59,611 nt of DNA, taken from contig NZ_JMIO01000014.1 in NCBI RefSeq assembly GCF_000691865.1, positions 1 to 59,611 of the forward strand. The letters are read 5' to 3'. Below the pieces are notes generated by a model. It made no database searches, was not told the DNA's origin, and worked only from the letters and a program-made list of their open reading frames with translations. This DNA comes from Methanoculleus sp. MH98A. Lineage in GTDB: Archaea > Halobacteriota > Methanomicrobia > Methanomicrobiales > Methanoculleaceae. Position 1 is the first letter of the stretch; the number at the start of each line of letters is the position of its first letter. Made by a program: the position numbers and the translations under genes. This document shows positions 53,201-59,611 of the stretch, in pieces.

Positions 53201-53332
53201 TTACGGTTCGCAGTGCATGCGTGCCCTGGCATATATAGTGTTCGCAGCGTCACCCGCAACGCGGGCCCGTGCGGCAAAGGCGACGATGTCGATCAATCCG
53301 CCACGAAAAGTGTCGCCGGCCCCGGCTCCCGG
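53201..53332 (-). pseudogene. C-terminal remnant of a PfkB/ribokinase-family sugar kinase
   Basis: The frame reads PGAGAGDTFRGGLIDIVAFAAR and then VAGDAANTIYARAR, ending at a TAA at 53201. GAGDTFRGGL is the second PfkB family signature (anion hole and catalytic Asp), and the following alanine-rich helix with AN is also typical. Upstream of 53332 the similarity ends, so about 85 percent of a kinase gene is gone. It sits about 100 bases before the pgk start on the same strand, so the locus may once have held a third sugar kinase. Confidence 0.5.
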
Positions 53333-53375
53333 TAAGGGCCGGCGTTTGGTCGAATCCCCGATCTTTTCAGCGGGT

Positions 53376-53810
53376 TCACCGCTCCATGCGGCGCTCCCAG
53401 TAGGGCGTGTAGCCGTAGTGGCTGTACATCCCGGTGAGCCAGGTGCGTTCGGCGGTCGTCGGCCAGTTGTCCTTGTCGAAGCCCGGCGCATTCTCCAGCC
53501 GCTCTTTTGGCACGTCAAGGACGAAGGTGTCGTCGGTCGCGCTGTACTGCAGGGCCTCCCAGGGGACGGCGAAGAGTTTGTCGCCGAGCCCCATGAGCCC
53601 CCCGAACGAGAGGGCGGCATAGGCGATGCAGCCTTCGCCTGTATCGATCACGACGTCCTTGATTGTCCCGAGATCTTCGCCCTGCGGGTTCCTGACCGAG
53701 TAATCCGCAATATCTTTTCCCCGGATAATGCTCCGTGTCTGCATCTCTGTAGCAGTTCCTCTCATCTGTATCACGTCTCCATAATTGTGGAACGTCCTGT
53801 CCCACGACAA
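53376..53810 (-). CDS. PRC-barrel domain protein
   Basis: 144 residues from the ATG at 53810, about 26 bases after a ttaaatatcc box. The PRC-barrel occupies about residues 24-105: RSIIRGKDIADYSVRNPQGEDLGTIKDVVIDTGEG, then AYAALSFGGLMGLGDKLFAVPWEAL. An aromatic C-terminal segment follows (TWLTGMYSHYGYTPYWERR). PRC-barrels bind proteins or RNA and occur in stress-linked archaeal proteins and photosynthetic reaction centres. It is cytosolic. Function is unknown. Confidence 0.85.
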   Translation of the reverse strand: MSWDRTFHNYGDVIQMRGTATEMQTRSIIRGKDIADYSVRNPQGEDLGTIKDVVIDTGEGCIAYAALSFGGLMGLGDKLFAVPWEALQYSATDDTFVLDVPKERLENAPGFDKDNWPTTAERTWLTGMYSHYGYTPYWERRMER

Positions 53811-53930
53811 GAGGGTGAATACAGGCCGGGGATATTTAATTCTTATTGAAATATAATAGTGGGCGGATATGTGGTGCCGCAGGAGCGTTTTCCAGGGCAG
53901 GCCCGGAGACAGCGTTGCCCGGAGCGCGAC

Positions 53931-54179
53931 CTAATGCTTCGACTCCTCTTTTTGTCGCCATTCACCGCCCGGCCCCTTCTCGTAGACGTGCTCCACCGCC
54001 GCCCAGGCGACCTTGTGGGCAACCTCCTCGCGTGACGTTTCCGGGTTTCGCCGCTCCGAGGGATCGGCGTACTGCTCCCAGGCGCTGTTGAACGCTTCGC
54101 GGTAGATATCCCGGCCGTGCTCGGGAAGCGCCTCTCTCACCGGTAGCGGCAGGTCTTCGTTCCGTCCGTACTTCGGCAT
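53931..54179 (-). CDS. ChaB family protein
   Basis: 82 residues. The ChaB core is easily seen: LPLPVREALPEHGRDIYREAFNSAWEQY and then EEVAHKVAWAAVEHVYEKG. ChaB is a small helical protein first tied to cation (Na+/Ca2+)-proton transport regulation in Escherichia coli; in archaea and other bacteria its role is unclear. The PRC-barrel gene lies downstream on the same strand, 120 bases away. Confidence 0.87.
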   Translation of the reverse strand: MPKYGRNEDLPLPVREALPEHGRDIYREAFNSAWEQYADPSERRNPETSREEVAHKVAWAAVEHVYEKGPGGEWRQKEESKH

Positions 54180-54353
54180 CGCACCTCACCAGCCGTTCTG
54201 CTCCGTCTCTCCCATCCTCACGATAAACGTATCGGCCCGGCAGGTCGTCACCTTAATCCCGTGCCCGGAGAGACTGTTAGGATACATGCCGTGCAGGCGG
54301 AATCGCCGGGAAAACCCGGTGAACGCACGCCGCACGGCCGGAATGCTGCAGTC

Positions 54354-55462
54354 ATGAAAATCTACTGGCGACACATCCCCCAGGCGAACAACTCCTTCGC
54401 CGCGCTTGCCGCAGCGTGCGAGGTGCACGGATACGACCTCGAGGCGACGGACGGGCCGCTCCCCGACGTCACCATCTACAGCCTGAACTCCATCAACGAG
54501 CGTATCTACCGCGACGAGATCGCGGGAGCCAACTCTATAACGATCGTCGGCGGCCCCCACGCCTCCGCCTGCTACCGCGAGGTGGCGGAGTATGCCGACT
54601 ACGTCGTCGTCGGGGAAGGCGAGTACACCCTCCCGGCGCTTCTCTCCGCCATCGAGGAAGGGAGAGATCCGCCTCCCGGTGTCGCCACCGCCGCCGGCTA
54701 CACGCCCGCCCGCCACACCGTTCTCCTCGACGGCTACCCGCCGTTCTCCCGGATCAAGGCTTCGTCGAGATCACCCGGGGATGCCCGTTCTCCTGCGGCT
54801 ACTGCCAGACGCCGCGCCTCTTCGGGCGGTGCATGCGTCACCGCTCCGTCGACGAGATCGTCCGTTACGCCTCGCGCTACCGGGATATCCGGTTCGTCAC
54901 CCCGAACGCGTTCGCCTACGGCTCCGACGGCGTTCATCTCCGTCTCGACAAAGTCGAGCGTCTCCTCCGGAGCCTCAAAGGCCGGGTCTACTTCGGCACC
55001 TTCCCCGGCGAGGTGCGCCCGGAGTGCGTCTCGCGCCGGTCGGTCGAACTCGTCGTCGAGACGTGCGCCAACACCCGCCTGCACTTCGGGGCGCAGTCGG
55101 GAAGCGATCGTGTGCTACACCGCCTGCACCGCGGGCATACCGTCGAGGACGTCGTTCGCGCCTTCGATCTCTGCCGGGAGCACGGTCTCGTCCCGGTCGT
55201 CGACTTCATCCTCGGGCTGCCGTTCGAGAGCGACGACGATCAGCGCGCGACGCTCGACCTCGTGAAGATGGTTGCCCGGGGCGGGAAGGTGCACATCCAC
55301 TACTTCATGCCGCTGCCCGGGACTCCTCTCCAGAATGCACGCCCCCGTCCGCTCCTTCCCGAGACGGAAAATGTTCTCGGGAAACTGGCGCTCGACGGCA
55401 GAATAACCGGCTCGTGGATGGATCATGAGATAAGGTTTTTTAGACGCACTTCTCATCTATAG
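54354..55462 (+). CDS. B12-binding/radical SAM protein (MJ_1487-like), split by one frameshift
   Basis: About 370 residues when one base is restored. From ATG 54354 the N-terminal B12-binding-like domain reads IYWRHIPQANNSFAALAAA ... TIVGGPHASACYREVAEYADYVVVGEGEYTLPAL. The radical SAM part has FVEITRGCPFSCGYCQTPRLFGR (CxxxCxxC), FGTFPGEVRPE, LHFGAQSGSDRVL and VVDFILGLPFE. The frame changes near 54755-54760, where AAGGC should read AAGGGC. I recall a methanogen family TIGR04013 of this design. It probably performs a cobalamin-dependent methylation or ring modification; the substrate is unknown. A phosphoesterase gene follows three bases later. Confidence 0.8.
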
Positions 55463-55465
55463 AGC

Positions 55466-56107
55466 ATGACGGATGTGCTACTCTTAGCAGATCTGCACGG
55501 TAACTACGGAAAGCTTGACGCTTTTCTCAGCTACGACTACGATGCAGTCATCATTGCAGGCGACATCACCAATTTCGGTCCACTTGAGCCTGTAGATTCG
55601 GTACTCTCCAACTTCGAGGTGCCGTGTTTCGCAATCCCCGGCAACTGCGATCCCCGCGAGATCATCGACGTGCTCGAACGCTCGGATGCGGTCTGCCTGC
55701 ACAACTCGTGGATCGCGCTCGGCAAGATCACGCTCGCGGGTCTTGGCGGTTCGAACAAGACTCCGTTCGACACGCCGTTCGAGTTGACGGAGGAGGAGAT
55801 CGATAAAGAACTCACCCGGATAACCAATCACATGGACAAAAACGTCCACAACGTCCTGCTCTGCCACGCCCCGCCGTACGAGGCGCTGGATACCGTCGAG
55901 GATAACCACGTCGGCAGCCAGAGCATCCGCAAGCACATGGCCCGGTTCGATCTGGTCTGCTGTGCCCACATCCACGAGGCACGGGGCGTCACCGAGATCG
56001 ACGGCGTCAAGGTCGTCAACCCCGGACCCGCTTCAGAAGGCTACGGCGCTATCATCCGTTTCGGGAAGGAGCCTAAAGATATCCATATAGAACTCATCGC
56101 TGTTTAG
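55466..56107 (+). CDS. calcineurin-like metallophosphoesterase
   Basis: 213 residues. Metal motifs: LLADLHGNYGK (DxH), IIAGDITNFG (GD), IPGNCDPREI (GNCD in place of GNHD), LLCHAPPYEA and CCAHIHEARG (the GHxH region). This variant matches YfcE-like archaeal phosphodiesterases. It probably cleaves phosphodiesters such as cyclic nucleotides or nucleotide derivatives in the cytosol. It follows the radical SAM gene closely, and its 3' end overlaps the convergent CYTH gene by 14 bases. Confidence 0.87.
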   Translation: MTDVLLLADLHGNYGKLDAFLSYDYDAVIIAGDITNFGPLEPVDSVLSNFEVPCFAIPGNCDPREIIDVLERSDAVCLHNSWIALGKITLAGLGGSNKTPFDTPFELTEEEIDKELTRITNHMDKNVHNVLLCHAPPYEALDTVEDNHVGSQSIRKHMARFDLVCCAHIHEARGVTEIDGVKVVNPGPASEGYGAIIRFGKEPKDIHIELIAV

Positions 56108-56624
56108 ATAGCAGCATCTCCAGATACGAGGTGTAGATCGGTGGACCGTCTACACCCAATTCTTTTGCAATCGCCCCGATCCGGCCGGCGGCGTCCTCTT
56201 TGTCCTCTTCTGTCAGGATCTCGATCTCGGCGAACGTCCCGAGCCCCTCGACGTCGTCGAGCGTAACCGTCACGTCCCCCATCTCGTAGAACTCCCGCAT
56301 CTTCGAGACCGTGGCGGCACGCCGGAAACCGAGACGGGAGAGGATCCCTTCAAGCGTCTCCCCGTCGGCGACCGCGAGGTTGAACTCCTCGCGGGCCTTC
56401 GCGCTCCCGACCCGGATCTTCGGGCCTTTGTAGGTCACGGTGACCCCGGTATCGTCGTACCTGACCCTCAACGCCTCGTCCGTCTCTCCGAAATCGCGGT
56501 GGGGGGCGTTGTAGTAGACGTCGCGTTCCTGCTGCCTTCTCCCCATCCGCACTCCCTTCCGGTCGAGCCCGGCCCTGACGCTCTCCAGGTCTCCGACCGC
56601 ATATTTTGCTTCTACTTCGAGCAT
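56094..56624 (-). CDS. cyaB: class IV adenylate cyclase / CYTH-domain protein
   Basis: 176 residues covering a complete CYTH barrel: MLEVEAKYAVGDLESVRAGL (the ExExK opening), RQQERDVYYNAPHRDF, EALRVRYDDTGVTVTYKGPKI, REEFNLAV and VTVTLDDVEGLGTFAEIEI. Triphosphate-binding Arg, Lys and Glu residues are conserved. Family members make cAMP or hydrolyse thiamine or inorganic triphosphate, and in archaea the physiological reaction is not settled. Its 3' end overlaps a phosphoesterase gene, so a cyclic nucleotide or polyphosphate pair is conceivable. Confidence 0.85.
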   Translation of the reverse strand: MLEVEAKYAVGDLESVRAGLDRKGVRMGRRQQERDVYYNAPHRDFGETDEALRVRYDDTGVTVTYKGPKIRVGSAKAREEFNLAVADGETLEGILSRLGFRRAATVSKMREFYEMGDVTVTLDDVEGLGTFAEIEILTEEDKEDAAGRIGAIAKELGVDGPPIYTSYLEMLLSKQR

Positions 56625-56664
56625 GCCTGGTCTCAGATCGTCTCTCGGGAACGACGATAAACCC

Positions 56665-58170
56665 TCACCGTCCGGCCGTGAGCGGGCCGGAGACTTTCTG
56701 CCGGATCAGGTCTCTCTGCCGCTCTGCGGCGGCCCGGAGATCATCGTCCCCGAGACGCTCCGCGGAGACGACCGCCCGCTCCGTCAGCATCAGGGCGGTA
56801 TCGTGATCCTCGCGATGGTGGAACCGGAGCCCGATCTCAAGGTTCAGGTCGGCGGCTTTCCCGTATTCGCGCGCGTCAAAGAGGTGGCCGGCAAGCGAGA
56901 GGAGGACGTGCAGCCTGCCGGGGAGGCGGTGCATGGAACGCTCGAAGCAGTCCGCCGCACGGGCGTTGAGCGCAACCTGTGCGTCTTCAGGGAGTTCCCG
57001 CCCGCAGCACTCCTGCAGGAGGGGGTGCGCGAAGGCATACTCGCCGCCGGGGAGCCTGCGGAACACGCCGCTCTCCTGCAGCCGGTTTGCCATCAGCGTC
57101 ACGTCCGCCCCCTGGAGGTCGAGCATGCAGGCCATGACCGGCACGGGGAACGGGGGGTTTAAGACACAGAGTTCCTCCGTCCATGCCTTCATGGCTTCGG
57201 GAAGCACGGAAAAGGCAAGGCCCGCCGGATCTTTTGCCCCGGCGATGACGTCCGCGATGTTTTCCCGGGACGGCGCAAGTCCCCGGTTGCGCAGGGCGTT
57301 GAAGCAGGCTATTAGACGGAACGGGTCGCCCGCACTCTCTTCGAGGAGGCCGGCGGCGGCATCGTCGATGGAGAAGTGAAACCGCCTCTCCCCGAGTTCC
57401 CGGATCTCGTGCCGCCGCATCCCGGATAACTGCACTTCGTGGATGCCGAGATCCCGGATCTCCTCCTGCATCGTCGCGTACCCGGAACCGGCGCCATCTT
57501 CCGTCCGGCAGGTGAAGGCGAGGAGGATGCCGTGCGGGAGGTCGTGCACAACGTCCCGGAGGAGACGCCGGTCGTGGTTCGAGGCGAGATGAACGTCGTC
57601 CAGGAGAACCGCCGCAACGTGGCCGGCCATACGCATCTGTCTCCCGAGCTCCCCGAGCAGTTCCTCGAACGCCTGGTAGACGCGGCCGTATCCGACCTCG
57701 GGCGACCGGGCGAAGACGCCGACGATCTCCTCGCCGGCCTTCGGGAGCAGGCCGACCGGCTCCACCGGAGCGGCATATTTTTCGAAGACGTCGTCGGCGT
57801 ACCGGGTAGCCTCTTTCATGCTCTCGGCATCAAAGAGGGCCCCAAACCTTGCGGATGCCGAGGATCGCCGAAGATCGTTCAACAACTCGCGGAACGCAGA
57901 GAAGATCATCCCCGGGAGGTCGAAGACCTCCGCCCTGAGGACAGGAGACTGCTGTCCGCCGGGGCGTTCCTGCACCTCGTATGCGAGCCTGTTCAGGAGC
58001 GAACTCTTCCCGATGCCCGGCGGTCCGGAGATCATCACCGTCTGCCCGTGCTCGCCCATCGCCGAGAGAACGGCGGAAATCCGCTCAAGTTCCTCCCGTC
58101 TGCCGCAGAACTCCTCCGGAGGAGAGGGGGCGTACGAGACCCCGCCGGCCTGCTGCTGTATCTCGTCCAT
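56665..58170 (-). CDS. large AAA-type ATPase (ORC/MalT-like, AAA_16)
   Basis: 501 residues from the ATG at 58170, about 26 bases after a gtatttatactg box. A short linker leads into Walker A (SGPPGIGKSS, about residues 48-57), Walker B (VLLDDVHLAS) and a sensor Arg region (LLAFTCRTEDG). A winged-helix-like region and C-terminal helical repeats follow (ALNARAADCFERSMHRLP, RLHVLLSLAGHLFDAREYGKAADLNLEIG), as in STAND-type signal ATPases. It may be a regulator or defence-like switch, but no DNA-binding or effector domain is recognised. It diverges from an FKBP gene. Confidence 0.72.
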   Translation of the reverse strand: MDEIQQQAGGVSYAPSPPEEFCGRREELERISAVLSAMGEHGQTVMISGPPGIGKSSLLNRLAYEVQERPGGQQSPVLRAEVFDLPGMIFSAFRELLNDLRRSSASARFGALFDAESMKEATRYADDVFEKYAAPVEPVGLLPKAGEEIVGVFARSPEVGYGRVYQAFEELLGELGRQMRMAGHVAAVLLDDVHLASNHDRRLLRDVVHDLPHGILLAFTCRTEDGAGSGYATMQEEIRDLGIHEVQLSGMRRHEIRELGERRFHFSIDDAAAGLLEESAGDPFRLIACFNALRNRGLAPSRENIADVIAGAKDPAGLAFSVLPEAMKAWTEELCVLNPPFPVPVMACMLDLQGADVTLMANRLQESGVFRRLPGGEYAFAHPLLQECCGRELPEDAQVALNARAADCFERSMHRLPGRLHVLLSLAGHLFDAREYGKAADLNLEIGLRFHHREDHDTALMLTERAVVSAERLGDDDLRAAAERQRDLIRQKVSGPLTAGR

Positions 58171-58196
58171 GATCCTGCCGGGGTGTTCCGGTAGAC

Positions 58197-58230
58197 AGTA
58201 TAAATACCATTCCATCCAAATAAAATGGAA
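58197..58230. promoter_or_regulatory. divergent promoter with inverted repeat between ATPase and FKBP genes
   Basis: agtataaatacc (58196-58207) is a TATA box readable in both directions. TTCCAT (58210-58215) and ATGGAA (58225-58230) form an inverted repeat with a nine-base AT-rich spacer, a candidate site for a shared regulator. Confidence 0.45.
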
Positions 58231-58310
58231 CAACAAGACGCAGGCATGCGGCGGGCAGGTGCGGGAGGCGTACCGCGTCCGCAACGCACCCGCTATTCAA
58301 GGTGAATGGA

Positions 58311-59060
58311 ATGGCACTTCAGGAAGGAGATTTTATCAGGCTCAGGTACACCGGCCGTGTCGGTGAGAGTATCTTCGATACCACGGATGAGGAGAACGCA
58401 AAGGAAGAGGGGATCTACAACCCGCGGGCGGAGTACGGTCCTGTCACCGTCCGCCTGGGGAGCCACCACATCATCGTCGGCCTTGAGGACGAGCTGATTG
58501 GTAAAGAGGTAGGCGCCGAGGGCGAGGTCGACGTCCCGCCCGAGAAAGGGTTCGGGGCGCACGAGGATGGGGCCGTAAAGTCCGTCCCGGTCACGCAGTT
58601 CCGCGAGAAGCCGCAGAGGGGGATGCGGATCGAGGTCGAGGGCCGCGAGGGCGTCGTCGTCGACGTCATCGGAAGGCGTGCGGTCGTCGACTTCAACCAC
58701 CCGCTTGCCGGCAAGACCCTGAACTACTCCTATGCGATCCTCGAGAAGGTCGAGGAGCCGGTGGAGCAGATCAAGGGTCTCATCAAGCTCTTCTCGGCCA
58801 GAGCCGATATCGGCGTCACCATCGCCGACGGCACGGCCGAGCTGGAGCTCCCTCCCGCGATCACCTACGACCGGCGCTGGATGGTCTGGCGGGGCACCCT
58901 CGTTCGCGAGATATTCGAGAACTACTCCGACGTCAACGATGTCGTCATGAAGGAGACGATCTCCCGCCCGGCCGAGCCGGAGGCGGCGCCTGAGGTCGTT
59001 GAGGCCGAAGAGCCCGCCGAACCCGCCGAGACCGAAGAGACGAAAGAGTCCGAGGAGTAA
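58311..59060 (+). CDS. long-type FKBP peptidyl-prolyl isomerase
   Basis: 249 residues from the ATG at 58311, with GGTGA five bases upstream; a GTG at 58302 is an alternative. FKBP features: GDFIRLRYTGRVGESIFDTT, GLEDELIGKEVGAEGEVDVPPEKGFG and VVDFNHPLAGKTLNYSYAIL. Between the two halves lies an insert-in-flap segment, as in SlyD and archaeal FKBPs. Residues about 150-235 form the extra domain of the long archaeal type (MTFKBP28-like), and an acidic tail ends it. It speeds proline isomerisation and acts as a chaperone in the cytosol. Confidence 0.92.
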   Translation: MALQEGDFIRLRYTGRVGESIFDTTDEENAKEEGIYNPRAEYGPVTVRLGSHHIIVGLEDELIGKEVGAEGEVDVPPEKGFGAHEDGAVKSVPVTQFREKPQRGMRIEVEGREGVVVDVIGRRAVVDFNHPLAGKTLNYSYAILEKVEEPVEQIKGLIKLFSARADIGVTIADGTAELELPPAITYDRRWMVWRGTLVREIFENYSDVNDVVMKETISRPAEPEAAPEVVEAEEPAEPAETEETKESEE

Positions 59061-59068
59061 TTCTCCTC

Positions 59069-59093
59069 CGCTCTTGCGGTTTTGCTTTTTTTT
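59069..59093 (+). terminator. terminator after the FKBP gene
   Basis: A short CCGC/GCGG hairpin is followed by ttttgctttttttt, with the last T run at about 59086-59093. Confidence 0.6.
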
Positions 59094-59218
59094 GAAGACT
59101 TTTCTACGCCTGTAGATGCTCCCTGAGTGCGAGGTGTCATGGGCTGTCGGGCACCCCTGTCTGGGATGCTTGTTTATGACCGACGGCAGCATGAAATGAG
59201 TTCTCATATCTGCGTTTC

Positions 59219-59410
59219 ACGCTTATAGCACTCACCAGGGGTTTGAGCACCTGGAAGCGAGGGTAAAACCCCGTACACTGGACCGTGGGGGTATCGCCCT
59301 AAGGGGGGAACGACTGCCGGAACGGCAGGAGTTCGAGAAACCCGAAGGGTTTCGCTGTGGGGACAGGGGAGGGGGGATGCTCCCCCCTCGAAGACCAAAG
59401 GTCTTCTCAT
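59219..59410 (+). ncRNA. possible structured RNA downstream of a TATA box
   Basis: A cgcttatagcac TATA-like box lies near 59219-59230. About 26 bases later begins DNA that holds many perfect hairpins: CTGCC/GGCAG (about 59313-59327), GAAACCC/GGGTTTC (59337-59353), GGGGGGA/TCCCCCC (about 59371-59387) and GAAGACC/GGTCTTC (59389-59405). No coding frame is convincing and no known RNA family was recognised; it is not a tRNA or rRNA. The hairpins may instead belong to the repeat DNA that follows. Confidence 0.3.
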
Positions 59411-59423
59411 GCTCACTTCGTTC

Positions 59424-59611
59424 GCACCTCGCACCTAACGGTGCTCAAGCTCGCTTCGCTCGCACCTCGAAGCCTAACGGCTTCTCGTGCTCCGTTCCTG
59501 TCGGAACATCGCACCTCGCACCTAACGGTGCTCAAGCTCGCTTCGCTCGCACCTCGAAGCCTAACGGCTTCTCGTGCTCCGTTCCTGTCGGAACATCGCA
59601 CCTCGCACCTC
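59424..59611. repeat. 87-bp perfect tandem repeat made of mini-hairpins
   Basis: Two identical 87-base units (59424-59510 and 59511-59597) and the first bases of a third (59598-59611) are visible; the array runs off the right edge. Each unit contains three four-base-loop hairpins: GCACC-TAAC-GGTGC, GAAGCC-TAAC-GGCTTC and GTTCC-TGTC-GGAAC. There are no spacers of varying sequence, so it is not a CRISPR array. A reading frame through it is a by-product of the period, which is a multiple of three. Confidence 0.9.

Noticed and set aside
59313-59345. tRNA-like T arm (ggagttcgaga)
   Set aside because: No acceptor stem, anticodon arm or CCA-side pairing fits a tRNA around it.
59413-59601. 62-residue frame on the minus strand with a 29-residue internal repeat
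   Set aside because: The repeat period of 87 bases is a multiple of three, so any open frame repeats; the DNA is hairpin-rich non-coding sequence.
59424-59611. CRISPR array
   Set aside because: The units are 87 bases and fully identical, with no variable spacers.

Overview
The window looks like a chromosomal segment of a methanogenic archaeon of the order Methanomicrobiales, possibly Methanoculleus. The order is an inference from three things. Promoters are archaeal: A/T-rich TATA boxes sit about 25 bases before many start codons, and GGTGA or GGAGG ribosome sites precede others. The gene families are typical of the group: siroheme-dependent heme synthesis (Ahb), a methanogen-type peptide-modifying radical SAM enzyme, paired DUF1673-like membrane proteins, an HAE3-type RND exporter, an F420-dependent oxidoreductase, PAS-rich histidine kinases, and a long-type FKBP. 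Coding DNA is GC-rich with G/C in most third codon positions. The first 900 bases are visibly AT-rich and look foreign or accessory.

Layout. 1-2.7 kb is accessory: a partial transglutaminase-like protein, an Ig-like protein, a broken AAA/helicase-like regulator and a MntA/HepT toxin-antitoxin pair. 2.8-6.7 kb holds a PD-(D/E)XK nuclease, a membrane-anchored RidA, a receiver-PAS-kinase and a lipoprotein. 6.7-12.3 kb carries a heme-consuming large catalase downstream of an ahbD-ahbA-ahbB-ahbC operon. 12.5-16.3 kb has a permease, a J-domain protein, a cysteine desulfurase and a methyltransferase. 16.4-24.8 kb has a multi-PAS kinase, dCMP deaminase, an M24 peptidase, RsgA and two methyltransferases. 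24.9-28.3 kb has a radical SAM/SPASM enzyme, a flavin-type protein, an AlkD-like protein and a phosphoesterase.

28.3-33.9 kb is the most suggestive locus. A condensation-domain acyltransferase and a TetR regulator face a small acidic protein, an HAE3/MmpL-like exporter and a ferredoxin-like protein, with palindromic operators between them. 33.8-43.7 kb carries DNA repair, transport and sensing genes and a secreted C69 dipeptidase. 43.8-46.5 kb has a DUF169 protein and an HTH-DUF1673-DUF1673 operon. 46.6-50.7 kb has an ABC ATPase, an F420 oxidoreductase and a short-chain dehydrogenase. 50.9-53.3 kb has a pgk-pfkA operon of bacterial type beside a PfkB kinase remnant. 53.4-59.1 kb holds PRC-barrel, ChaB, B12/radical SAM, phosphoesterase, CYTH, ATPase and FKBP genes. 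The right edge is an 87-bp tandem repeat made of mini-hairpins.

Three clear genes (ahbD, the multi-PAS kinase twice, the B12/radical SAM gene) are split by four single-base frameshifts. Each is repaired by adding one G to a coding-strand G or G run. This pattern suggests assembly indels, so these genes are annotated as whole. A fifth, small gene upstream of the short-chain dehydrogenase may be hidden for the same reason.
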